Positions 1 to 5,096 of a DNA stretch of 5,100 bases are shown here, piece after piece (within the stretch, counting starts at the first letter, position 1; each line of letters begins with the position of its first letter). Source of the DNA: Planctomycetales bacterium (GTDB lineage: Bacteria; Planctomycetota; Planctomycetia; Isosphaerales; Isosphaeraceae); the NCBI GenBank assembly GCA_027451455.1, contig DAIDJI010000447.1:1-5100 (forward strand). The letters are read 5' to 3'. Both the position numbers and the translations under genes were made by a program. Under the pieces are notes generated by a model. The model was not told the origin of the DNA. It ran no database searches and was given only the letters and a program-made list of their open reading frames with translations.

Positions 1-28
1 CGCGCCTCGGCCCATCCATCCCCCTGAC

Positions 29-47
29 CCCTCGGCCGATCCGAGGG
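29..47. repeat. Short inverted repeat upstream of yebC
   Basis: A perfect 7-bp inverted repeat, CCCTCGG (29-35) and CCGAGGG (41-47), has a 5-nt loop. It lies about 60 nt before the yebC start and has no T-tract on either side, so it is not a convincing terminator. It could be a leader hairpin or the end of the previous transcription unit. The rest of the 1-106 stretch shows no gene and no clear promoter. Confidence 0.35.
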
Positions 48-106
48 CCCGACGACCCTCAACACGGACCTGACCCGCAGAACGAGCAAGGGAGCCGCAG
101 AGAGAG

Positions 107-844
107 ATGGCAGGACATTCGCACTCGGCCAACATCGCGCATCGCAAGGGACTGGTCGACGCCAAGCGCGGGAAGCTCTTCACCAAACTCTGCCGGGCGA
201 TCTACGTCGCGGCGCGCACCGGCGGCGGCGACCCCGCGGCCAACATGAGGCTCCGCTACGCGATCGACAAGGCCCGGTCGTTCAGCGTCCCCAAGGACAA
301 CATCGAGCGCTCCGTCAAGCGAGCCACCGGCGAACTCGGCGCGGAGAACTTCGAGGAGGTTGTCTACGAGGGCTACGGGCCCGGCGGCGTTGCCGTACTT
401 TGCGAGGCTCTCACCGACAACCGGAATCGCACCGCCGGCGAGCTCCGCCGCCTCTTTGAGGCCGCCGGCGGCAACCTCGGCGCCAGCGGGTGCGTCAGCT
501 ATCTCTTCAACTTCAAGGGCCTCTTTATCGTCGATCCGAAGCACGTCGAGGAAGACCGCCTGATGGAGGTTGCCATTGAGGCCGGTGCCGACGACGTCGA
601 GCTGGTCGAAGGCAATTTCGAGGTCACCTGCGACCCCAAAATCTTCGAGGCCGTCCGCAAGGCCCTTGAGGACGCCAAGATTCCCACCGAAACCGCGGAA
701 ACCAGCTACATCCCCACCACCTCCGTCGACCTCGACCTCGAGAACGCGAAGAAAATGATCAAGCTTCGCGACCAGCTGGACGAGAACGACGACGTCCAGA
801 ATGTCTACGCGAACGACAACATCCCCGAAGAGGCGATGGCCTGA
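107..844 (+). CDS. yebC: YebC/PmpR (TACO1) family protein
   Basis: The product is a 245-residue cytoplasmic protein of the YebC/PmpR/TACO1 family. Members have been described as transcriptional regulators (PmpR), and the mitochondrial homologue TACO1 is a translational activator, so a role at the ribosome is likely. Visible family hallmarks are the MAGHS start, HRK (12-14), AKRGKLFTK (19-27), GDPAAN (41-46), VPKDNIERSVKRATGE (61-76), YEGYGPGG (88-95), DNRNRTAGELR (104-114), GASGCVSYLF (125-134) and the C-terminal DDVQNVYAND (228-237). Length is normal for the family (about 240-250). The ATG at 107 is chosen because MAGHS is the family N-terminus. GGAG at 91-94 is a somewhat distant Shine-Dalgarno sequence (12 nt). 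An acidic C-terminal tail is typical. The family is certain; the exact cellular role in this organism is inference. Confidence 0.95.
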   Translation: MAGHSHSANIAHRKGLVDAKRGKLFTKLCRAIYVAARTGGGDPAANMRLRYAIDKARSFSVPKDNIERSVKRATGELGAENFEEVVYEGYGPGGVAVLCEALTDNRNRTAGELRRLFEAAGGNLGASGCVSYLFNFKGLFIVDPKHVEEDRLMEVAIEAGADDVELVEGNFEVTCDPKIFEAVRKALEDAKIPTETAETSYIPTTSVDLDLENAKKMIKLRDQLDENDDVQNVYANDNIPEEAMA

Positions 845-856
845 TTCTTTTTTTTC

Positions 857-1000
857 GTCCTTGAGTCCTGGAGTCCCTGCTCCTCTCTCGCGAACACGGC
901 TCCAATAAGGGCGAGCTTACCGAAACGAACGGAAGCCGCCAGGGCGGAGTAGTGGCTCGGCCTAGGGACTCAAGGGACAGGGACTCCAGGACTCAAGGAC
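857..1000. repeat. 23-bp perfect inverted repeat flanking the yebC-dapL spacer
   Basis: Positions 857-879 and 978-1000 are exact reverse complements over 23 bp, separated by 98 bp. The arms consist of a decamer GGACTC(A/C)AGG. Forward copies are at 966-975, 981-990 and 989-998; inverted copies are at 859-868 and 867-876. The enclosed DNA shows no ORF of its own and no clear promoter. No target-site duplication is visible at the outer edges (C856 and C1001 only). It may be an intergenic repeat family member or a MITE-like element of 144 bp. The right arm ends in the AAGGA that serves as ribosome binding site for the next gene. Confidence 0.85.
995..999 (+). promoter_or_regulatory. Shine-Dalgarno of dapL, inside the inverted repeat
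   Basis: AAGGA at 995-999 lies 9 nt before ATG 1009 and decides the start of dapL in favour of this ATG over the in-frame GTG at 952. It is the distal end of the 23-bp repeat arm, so RNA pairing with the left arm (which carries TCCTT at 858-862) would cover it. Confidence 0.6.
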
Positions 1001-1008
1001 CCATAGAG

Positions 1009-2172
1009 ATGGCATTCGTCAAGTCGGAGCGGCTGCGCCGGCTGCCTCCCTACCTGTTCGCCGAGATTGACCGGAAGAAGAAGGCCGCGATTGCTGCCGG
1101 ACGCGACGTGATCAACCTGGGCGTTGGCGATCCCGACCGCCCGACGCCGGAGCCGATCATCCGGAGCCTCCAGCATCATGTGGAGAATCCCGCGTTCCAC
1201 CAGTATGCTCTCGATCAGGGGGCGCCGGAATTAAGGCGGTCGATCGCGGCGTTCTGCAAGGCTCGCTACGGACTCGATCTCGACCCGGAGAGCGAAATCC
1301 TTCCGCTGATCGGCTCAAAGGAGGGGATCGCGCACCTCCCGCTGGCCGTCCTGAATCCTGGCGACATCAGCCTGGTGCCCGACCCCTGCTATCCGGTCTA
1401 CCGGTCGAGTAGCATGTTCGCCGGCGCCGATGTCTACAGCATGCCGCTGGAGCCTCACCTGGGCTTTCGCCCCGACCTCGACGCGATCCCGGGAGACGTC
1501 TACGCCCGCGCTCGTTTGATGTTTCTCAATTACCCCAACAACCCAACCGGTGCCACCGTCGACCAACCGTTTTTCGAGCGGATCGTCGAACTGGCGCAGG
1601 CGCACGACCTGGTGATCGCCCAGGACGCGGCCTACAACGAAATGTATTTCGACAATCCACCGCCGAGCCTGCTTCAGGTCGAGGGGGCGAAAAATCTGGC
1701 GATCGAGTTCCACAGCCTTTCCAAGACGTTCAACATGACCGGCTGGCGGGTCGGGTTCGCGATTGGCGGAGCGCCCCTGATCGCGGCGCTCGGTCAGCTT
1801 AAGGCCAACGTGGATTCGGGCATCTTCACCGCGATCCAGTTTGCCGCCAAGACCGCGCTGGACCAGTACCAAGAGCTGACTCCGCCGATTCGGGCACTCT
1901 ACCGGGAACGTCGCAACGCCTTCGTCTCAGCGCTCGGGAAGATCGGCTGGCAGGTTGCCCCGGCTGAGGCGACGTTTTACGTCTGGATTCCCTGCCCCTC
2001 GGGCTACAGCTCGACCGATCTCTGCACTCGCCTGCTTGAGGAGGCCGACGTGGTGACGACGCCGGGTATCGGCTTCGGCAAGTCGGCTGAAGGCTACATC
2101 CGGGCCGCCCTCACCGTCGAGACACCGAGGCTGCTCGAGGCCGTTGATCGGATCGGAAAACTGAAACTCTGA
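1009..2172 (+). CDS. dapL: LL-diaminopimelate aminotransferase-type PLP enzyme
   Basis: This is a class I/II fold-type I PLP aminotransferase of 387 residues. LL-diaminopimelate aminotransferase converts tetrahydrodipicolinate and glutamate to LL-diaminopimelate, a lysine and peptidoglycan precursor, bypassing the succinylase/acetylase steps. Numbered from ATG 1009, one sees NLGVGDPDRPTPEPII (36-51), GSKEGIAH (102-109, typical of DapL-like enzymes), NYPNNPTG (174-181), D206 and Y209 for PLP contact, SLSKTFNMTGWR (236-247) with the Schiff-base lysine K239, and GYIRAAL with substrate-carboxylate arginine R365. The frame stays open upstream to a GTG at 952, but those 19 residues only translate the repeat, whereas ATG 1009 has AAGGA 9 nt upstream. 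folK follows 16 nt after the stop, suggesting co-transcription. Aspartate or alanine aminotransferase activity is the main alternative; the DapL call rests on motif style, not on a tested reaction. Confidence 0.85.
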   Translation: MAFVKSERLRRLPPYLFAEIDRKKKAAIAAGRDVINLGVGDPDRPTPEPIIRSLQHHVENPAFHQYALDQGAPELRRSIAAFCKARYGLDLDPESEILPLIGSKEGIAHLPLAVLNPGDISLVPDPCYPVYRSSSMFAGADVYSMPLEPHLGFRPDLDAIPGDVYARARLMFLNYPNNPTGATVDQPFFERIVELAQAHDLVIAQDAAYNEMYFDNPPPSLLQVEGAKNLAIEFHSLSKTFNMTGWRVGFAIGGAPLIAALGQLKANVDSGIFTAIQFAAKTALDQYQELTPPIRALYRERRNAFVSALGKIGWQVAPAEATFYVWIPCPSGYSSTDLCTRLLEEADVVTTPGIGFGKSAEGYIRAALTVETPRLLEAVDRIGKLKL

Positions 2173-2188
2173 CCGAGGGACGAAAGGG

Positions 2189-2671
2189 ATGGCCTCGACG
2201 GCCCTGATCGGGCTGGGGAGCAATCTGGGAAACCGCCGGGCCTGGCTCGAAGGAGCGATCACCGCCCTGGATGCCAGTCCCGGTGTCCACGTCGTCCGGG
2301 TGAGCTCGTTCCGGGAGACCGAGCCCGTCGGCGGCCCCGCCGGTCAGGGTCCCTACCTCAACGCGGCCGTGGCCGTCGAGACTACGCTGGACCCAGCGGG
2401 ACTCCACAGGACATTACAGACGATCGAAAAGGGTGCCGGCCGCACGCGATCCGTCCGATGGGGCGAGCGCACCCTCGACCTCGACCTGCTCCTCTTCGAC
2501 GACCGGATCATCGAGACCGAAGATCTGATTGTACCTCATCCAAGAATGAACGAACGAATATTTGTCATGGAGCCGCTCGCGGAGATCGCTCCCGAGGCGA
2601 TCGAGCCGAGGACGGGCCGATCGGTCTCGGAAATCCTGAGCCAACTGGTCGGGGACAGACCGACCGGATAA
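2189..2671 (+). CDS. folK: 6-hydroxymethyl-7,8-dihydropterin pyrophosphokinase (HPPK)
   Basis: This cytosolic enzyme of folate synthesis transfers pyrophosphate from ATP to 6-hydroxymethyl-7,8-dihydropterin, making the substrate for dihydropteroate synthase. The 160-residue product has the usual HPPK size and motif order: GLGSNLGNR (8-16), the ETEPVGG substrate loop (43-49), PYLNA (55-59), and RWGERTLDLDLLLFD (90-104), which contains the two Mg-binding aspartates D97 and D99. It ends with PHPRMNERIFVMEPLAEIAP (116-135). ATG 2189 is preceded by GAGGGA (2175-2180), 8 nt away, and lies 16 nt after the dapL stop, so translation of the pair is probably linked. No folP or folB is seen next to it in the window. 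The stop TAA overlaps an in-frame ATG of the following smpB frame (TAATG at 2669-2673), which is probably not used. Confidence 0.95.
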   Translation: MASTALIGLGSNLGNRRAWLEGAITALDASPGVHVVRVSSFRETEPVGGPAGQGPYLNAAVAVETTLDPAGLHRTLQTIEKGAGRTRSVRWGERTLDLDLLLFDDRIIETEDLIVPHPRMNERIFVMEPLAEIAPEAIEPRTGRSVSEILSQLVGDRPTG

Positions 2672-2719
2672 TGGGTCCCTTGTCCATTGGGCATCGGGCC
2701 TTTATCATTCGTTCGCAGT

Positions 2720-2733
2720 CCCGCGCAGGCGGG
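2720..2733. repeat. Small hairpin in the folK-smpB gap
   Basis: CCCGC (2720-2724) and GCGGG (2729-2733) form a 5-bp stem with a GCAG loop in the 107-nt gap between folK and smpB. No T-tract follows, so termination is unlikely. The same gap holds a CATTGGGCATCGGGC-type stretch (2685-2699) resembling low-complexity intergenic repeats. No convincing promoter for smpB was found, so it may be read through from dapL-folK. Confidence 0.3.
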
Positions 2734-2778
2734 GAAGGCTCCAGACCAGATCCAAACTCATGGCAGGACGTCCCGGCG

Positions 2779-3270
2779 ATGGCCTCGAAGAAAGCAGCCG
2801 CAAAGGCGAAGGCCGATGATTCGGGGATCCTGGTTGTCGCTCGCAACCGCCGGGCACGCCACGACTTCGACCTCCTGGAGAGGGTCGAGGCGGGGCTGGT
2901 GCTGACGGGCACCGAGGTCAAAAGCCTGCGCAACGGAAAGGCGAACCTGGAAGACGCCTACGCTGAGGTGGACAAGGGAGAAATCTGGCTGCTCGGCTGC
3001 GATATTCCCGAGTATGTCCAGGCGAATCGGATGAACCACGTCCCGAAGCGGCCGAGGAAGCTGCTGCTCCACCGCCGAGAGATCGGCAAGCTGGAGTCTC
3101 GGACGAACGAGAAGGGGATCACGATCGTCCCGGTCTCCCTCTACTTCAAAAAGGGGATCGCCAAGGTCGAGATCTGCCTGGCGCGCGGCCGCAAGACCTA
3201 CGACAAGCGCGAGGCGATCAAGAAGCAAGAGGCGAAGCGCGACATGGACCGGGCGCTCCGCCGGCGTTGA
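2779..3270 (+). CDS. smpB: SsrA-binding protein SmpB
   Basis: SmpB binds the tRNA-like domain of tmRNA, brings it to stalled ribosomes with EF-Tu and places its C-terminal tail in the empty mRNA channel, allowing trans-translation. The 163-residue product has the normal length and conserved blocks: ILVVARNRRARHDFDLLE (17-34), GTEVKSLRNGKANLEDAY (44-61), HVPKRPRKLLLHRREI (87-102), ITIVPVSLYFKKGIAKVEI (114-132), ARGRKTYDKRE (135-145), and a basic tail (KKQEAKRDMDRALRRR, 148-163) that would enter the mRNA channel. ATG 2779 is chosen because the family homology begins about here and AGGA (2765-2768) is 10 nt upstream. The frame stays open further up, to ATG 2671 and beyond, but that translates intergenic repeat-like DNA. 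Its RNA partner ssrA begins 103 nt downstream with its own promoter. Confidence 0.96.
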   Translation: MASKKAAAKAKADDSGILVVARNRRARHDFDLLERVEAGLVLTGTEVKSLRNGKANLEDAYAEVDKGEIWLLGCDIPEYVQANRMNHVPKRPRKLLLHRREIGKLESRTNEKGITIVPVSLYFKKGIAKVEICLARGRKTYDKREAIKKQEAKRDMDRALRRR

Positions 3271-3299
3271 GGATTGTTGGCCCTCATCGACGGACCGAC

Positions 3300-3327
3300 T
3301 TGACCGGATGAACCAGGAGCGAATAAT
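3300..3327 (+). promoter_or_regulatory. Candidate sigma-70 promoter of ssrA
   Basis: TTGACC (3300-3305) and AATAAT (3322-3327) are separated by 16 nt. Each matches the consensus at five of six positions. Transcription would start near 3334, leaving a 5' leader of about 39 nt to be removed, presumably by RNase P, from the mature tmRNA start at 3373. The leader contains a possible stem GTGGAC (3333-3338) / GTCCAC (3350-3355). Prediction from sequence only. Confidence 0.55.
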
Positions 3328-3372
3328 GTCAAGTGGACGGGGGATGTCAGTCCACCGTTCCCGTGCCTCGAA

Positions 3373-3737
3373 GGGGGCGAACCAGGATCGACCGGATGTC
3401 CGAGGTGACAGGTGGCGTGCCGAGGTTGGTCAGCAGGCCTCGTTAAAAGCCGACTAAAACCATAACTGCCAACAACACTGTTGGTCTCCGTCTCGCTGCC
3501 TGAACAGCAGCAACGGCCTCGCGACGTGCCTTCTCCCGAGAGGTACGGCCGGGGACGCCAATTCGGGATCGATCGAGCCTAACCTCCGACTGCTGCTCGA
3601 TCTAAACTCATAGTTGGATAAGCCGAAAGGGACCCTGCCGACCGGGGCCCCTAGGCCGACAATCAAAAGATCGGCTACGCACGTAGAGGCCGTCATCAGA
3701 GCTTCTCGGGACGCGGGTGCAATTCCCGCCGCCTCCA
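3373..3737 (+). ncRNA. ssrA: Transfer-messenger RNA (tmRNA, 10Sa RNA)
   Basis: This is a one-piece tmRNA of about 365 nt, which charges with alanine and rescues stalled ribosomes with SmpB. The acceptor stem pairs GGGGGCG (3373-3379) with CGCCTCC (3730-3736), followed by discriminator A3737. The T-arm is GCGGG (3713-3717), loop TGCAATT, CCCGC (3725-3729), preceded by the conserved GGGACGCGGG. The 5' part has GGATCGACCGG (3386-3396) and the pseudoknot-1 region with CCGAGG ... CCTCG and TTAAAAGCC, as in known tmRNAs. The tag frame starts at 3468. Oddities: CCA is not encoded (ACTC follows the stem) and the T-loop has G at the position normally pseudouridine 55. It lies directly downstream of smpB, and the integrase of a genomic island abuts its 3' end. 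The gene appears complete and functional. Confidence 0.95.
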
Positions 3738-5037
3738 CTCCGCCGCAAACTGTTAACTGGTGACAGTTTGCGACAACAGACGACGCAAGCCCCGGCCCCG
3801 CCGGGGCTTGTTCGTTTTCCGGGGTGCCGTCGGAATCGCCGTCGTTGCCATCCGCCGCCAGGCGGTGTCTCGCGGCGCCGCCCGGAATGCAGACATAGTG
3901 CAGACGATCAACGCCCGCTGATGCGAAAGGGGACGGCAGGTTCCCCAGGGCCTCCGCCCGGTCCTTCATCCCGATATGGGTGTATTTCGCGGTCTGGCGG
4001 ATGTCGGCGTGCCGGGCGAGCTCCTTCGCCTCCATGATCGACGCCCCCGAGCGGACCAGCCCCGTGATGTGGCTGTGCCGGCCGGCGGCGTGGAAGTCGG
4101 CGATGCCGTCGGGCGTCTCGTAGGGGATGCCGACCCGCTCCAGGTCCTTCTTCACCATGAGCCAGGTCTTCTTCCGCTCGATGCGGGGGAAGAGGAGGTC
4201 GTCCGGGCCGAGGTCCCGCACCCATTCACGCACCAGGGCGACGAGCTCCGGGTGCAGGGGCAGGACGTCCTTGCGGCGGTGTTTCGAGCACGCGGCCTCG
4301 ACCGTGACCGTCGGCTGGGGGTCGTCGAGCCGGAAGGAGCGGCGGGTGAGGCTGCCGATCTCCTGGCGGCGAAGTCCCGTGAAGAAGCTCACCAGGTAGG
4401 CGCGCGCCCGCAACTCCCCGTCGTAGCCCTGGACCTCCACGCCGCTCGACCGGGCCGACTCCACCAGCCGGGACACCTCCTCCGTCGCGAGCGCACGCCG
4501 CTTGTGCCGGACGTCCGTCTCGCTGTTGAGCCGCTCCATGCCGGCCAGCGGGTTCGAGGGCAGCCGCTTGGTCGCCACCAGCCACTTGCCGAAGGCGTCG
4601 GCCGCCTGCAGGTAGTGGTTGTAGGTGCGGGCCCCCATGTCCTCCGCGTCGCGGACGGCGTTCAGCCATTCCACCACCTTCTCGCCGTCCATCTCGGCGA
4701 GCGTGCGGAAGCCGCAGCCTGCGACGACGCGGCGGACGCGGGTCATGGTGAGCTTGCGGTGCTTCGCCGTGTTGTTGGCGAGCGAGCGGTCGAAGGCGTC
4801 GAGATGCCCGTCGATCGGGGCCTGCTTGATGGCCAGGAGGCGCTCCTGGGCGGGGTCGATCATCCCCCGCTTGCGGAGCATCACCTCGTTCTCGAGCTTG
4901 GCGGCGAGCTGCTCGGTCAGGCCCTTGTCGGTGAAGCCCTTCGCGGTGACCCGCTTCCCCTCGTGGTCGAAATACTGGATGTAGTACGGGCGGTTCTTCT
5001 TCCCCTTGTCGCGGCTCAGCTTGAAGATCGAGGCCAT
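3454..5037 (-). CDS. int: Tyrosine recombinase (island integrase), frame extending antisense through ssrA
   Basis: This phage-type integrase catalyses site-specific integration and excision, presumably at the ssrA 3' end. The 527-residue frame shows an N-terminal arm-binding region (about 1-70, with PYYIQYFDHEGKRV and a KLENEVMLRKRG helix), a SAM-like core-binding domain (about 73-165) and a catalytic domain (about 180-360). Catalytic residues are R223 (TGLRRQE), K252, H316 and R320 (FHAAGRH), H343 (ARHAD) and nucleophile Y352 (KYTHIG). The usual HxxR box is HxxxR here. ATG 5037 has GGAG 8 nt upstream. Homology-like sequence ends near residue 370 (position 3930). Residues 371-433 form a low-complexity tail covering the terminator and hairpin, and residues 434-527 are the antisense translation of tmRNA, starting VEAAGIAPASREAL. 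Whether the last 94 residues are made is uncertain; no earlier in-frame stop exists. Family certain, C-terminus doubtful. Confidence 0.9.
   Translation of the reverse strand: MASIFKLSRDKGKKNRPYYIQYFDHEGKRVTAKGFTDKGLTEQLAAKLENEVMLRKRGMIDPAQERLLAIKQAPIDGHLDAFDRSLANNTAKHRKLTMTRVRRVVAGCGFRTLAEMDGEKVVEWLNAVRDAEDMGARTYNHYLQAADAFGKWLVATKRLPSNPLAGMERLNSETDVRHKRRALATEEVSRLVESARSSGVEVQGYDGELRARAYLVSFFTGLRRQEIGSLTRRSFRLDDPQPTVTVEAACSKHRRKDVLPLHPELVALVREWVRDLGPDDLLFPRIERKKTWLMVKKDLERVGIPYETPDGIADFHAAGRHSHITGLVRSGASIMEAKELARHADIRQTAKYTHIGMKDRAEALGNLPSPFASAGVDRLHYVCIPGGAARHRLAADGNDGDSDGTPENEQAPAGPGLASSVVANCHQLTVCGGVEAAGIAPASREALMTASTCVADLLIVGLGAPVGRVPFGLSNYEFRSSSSRRLGSIDPELASPAVPLGRRHVARPLLLFRQRDGDQQCCWQLWF
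3468..3503 (+). other. tmRNA tag-peptide reading frame (ANNTVGLRLAA)
   Basis: Following ATAACT, the resume codon GCC (3468-3470) opens a frame encoding ANNTVGLRLAA and closing at TGA 3501-3503. The final Leu-Ala-Ala matches the degron end of known tags (E. coli ANDENYALAA) recognised by ClpXP-type proteases. The Arg before LAA and the Val-Gly-Leu middle replace the usual acidic/aromatic middle, so the SspB-like adaptor region of E. coli is not conserved. The boundaries rest on analogy to other tmRNAs. Confidence 0.85.
3711..3740. other. Probable attachment site (att core) at the ssrA 3' end
   Basis: The T-arm and acceptor 3' strand of tmRNA, followed directly by an integrase gene pointing at it, mark this as the likely attachment site of an integrated island. 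Tyrosine recombinases often use the symmetric T-arm (here GCGGG-7 nt-CCCGC at 3713-3729) as core site, and the crossover leaves the RNA gene intact. The exact limits cannot be fixed because the second att copy, at the far end of the island, is outside the window. No other copy of this segment occurs within it. Confidence 0.6.
3744..3772. repeat. Strong inverted repeat just past the tmRNA 3' end
   Basis: CGCAAACTGT (3744-3753) and ACAGTTTGCG (3763-3772) are perfect 10-bp reverse complements around a 9-nt centre. A further U-G and A-U pair can shorten the loop to 5 nt. There is no T-tract, so it is not a standard terminator. Its position on the island side, 6 nt after the tmRNA discriminator, suggests an integrase or excisionase binding site, or a processing hairpin that defines the tmRNA 3' end. 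It lies inside the extended integrase frame (about residues 422-432). Confidence 0.8.
3786..3818 (+). terminator. Rho-independent terminator of ssrA
   Basis: An 11-bp GC-rich stem, CAAGCCCCGGC (3786-3796) with GCCGGGGCTTG (3800-3810), has a 3-nt CCC loop and is followed by TTCGTTTT. The T-rich side faces + strand transcription, so it would terminate ssrA. It is on the island side of the junction and inside the antisense integrase frame, so the island appears to supply the terminator now serving the tmRNA. Confidence 0.8.
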
Positions 5038-5057
5038 CGGGTCGGCTCCAAAGAAGC

Positions 5058-5077
5058 GGGGACGGGCGACCGTCCCC
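5058..5077. repeat. Perfect 8-bp hairpin in the integrase leader
   Basis: GGGGACGG (5058-5065) and CCGTCCCC (5070-5077) pair perfectly around 4 nt. The element sits between the -10 boxes and the Shine-Dalgarno of the integrase gene. It could be an operator for a repressor or the integrase itself, or a leader hairpin limiting expression. No T-tract follows on the - strand, so termination is unlikely. Confidence 0.7.
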
Positions 5078-5079
5078 TG

Positions 5080-5096
5080 ATTATAAGTCCATTATA
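5080..5096 (-). promoter_or_regulatory. Two consensus -10 boxes upstream of the integrase
   Basis: Read on the - strand, TATAAT occurs perfectly at 5096-5091 and again at 5085-5080, 11 nt apart in an otherwise GC-rich region. Either could be the -10 element of the integrase promoter. The matching -35 boxes would lie beyond position 5100 and cannot be judged. Starts would fall near 5084 or 5073, before or within the 5058-5077 hairpin. Confidence 0.5.

Noticed and set aside
831..855. Possible terminator after yebC: AGGC-GATG-GCCT then a run of eight T
   Set aside because: The T-run (848-855) is striking, but the only stem is 4 bp and inside the coding end, too weak to call a terminator.
952..1008. 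GTG start giving dapL 19 extra residues
   Set aside because: The extra residues (ARPRDSRDRDSRTQ) only translate the repeat arm, no ribosome binding site precedes GTG 952, and ATG 1009 has AAGGA at good spacing.
1315..1872. Minus-strand open frame within dapL (and similar ones in yebC, folK and smpB)
   Set aside because: They are antisense shadows of well-supported genes in high-GC DNA, without motifs or ribosome binding sites.
2458..2778. Open frame upstream of smpB extending back into folK
   Set aside because: The overlap with folK is out of frame to a clear HPPK protein, and the rest translates intergenic repeat-like DNA; SmpB homology begins near 2779.
3271..3372. Search for a small gene or CRISPR-like repeats between smpB and ssrA
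   Set aside because: Only the ssrA promoter and a 6-bp stem are visible; there is no spaced direct-repeat array anywhere in the window.
3302..3398. Repeated 9-mers GACCGGATG (3302-3310, 3390-3398) and AACCAGGA (3311-3318, 3380-3387) around the tmRNA start
   Set aside because: The order differs between the two places and the second set is conserved tmRNA sequence; the short matches are probably chance.
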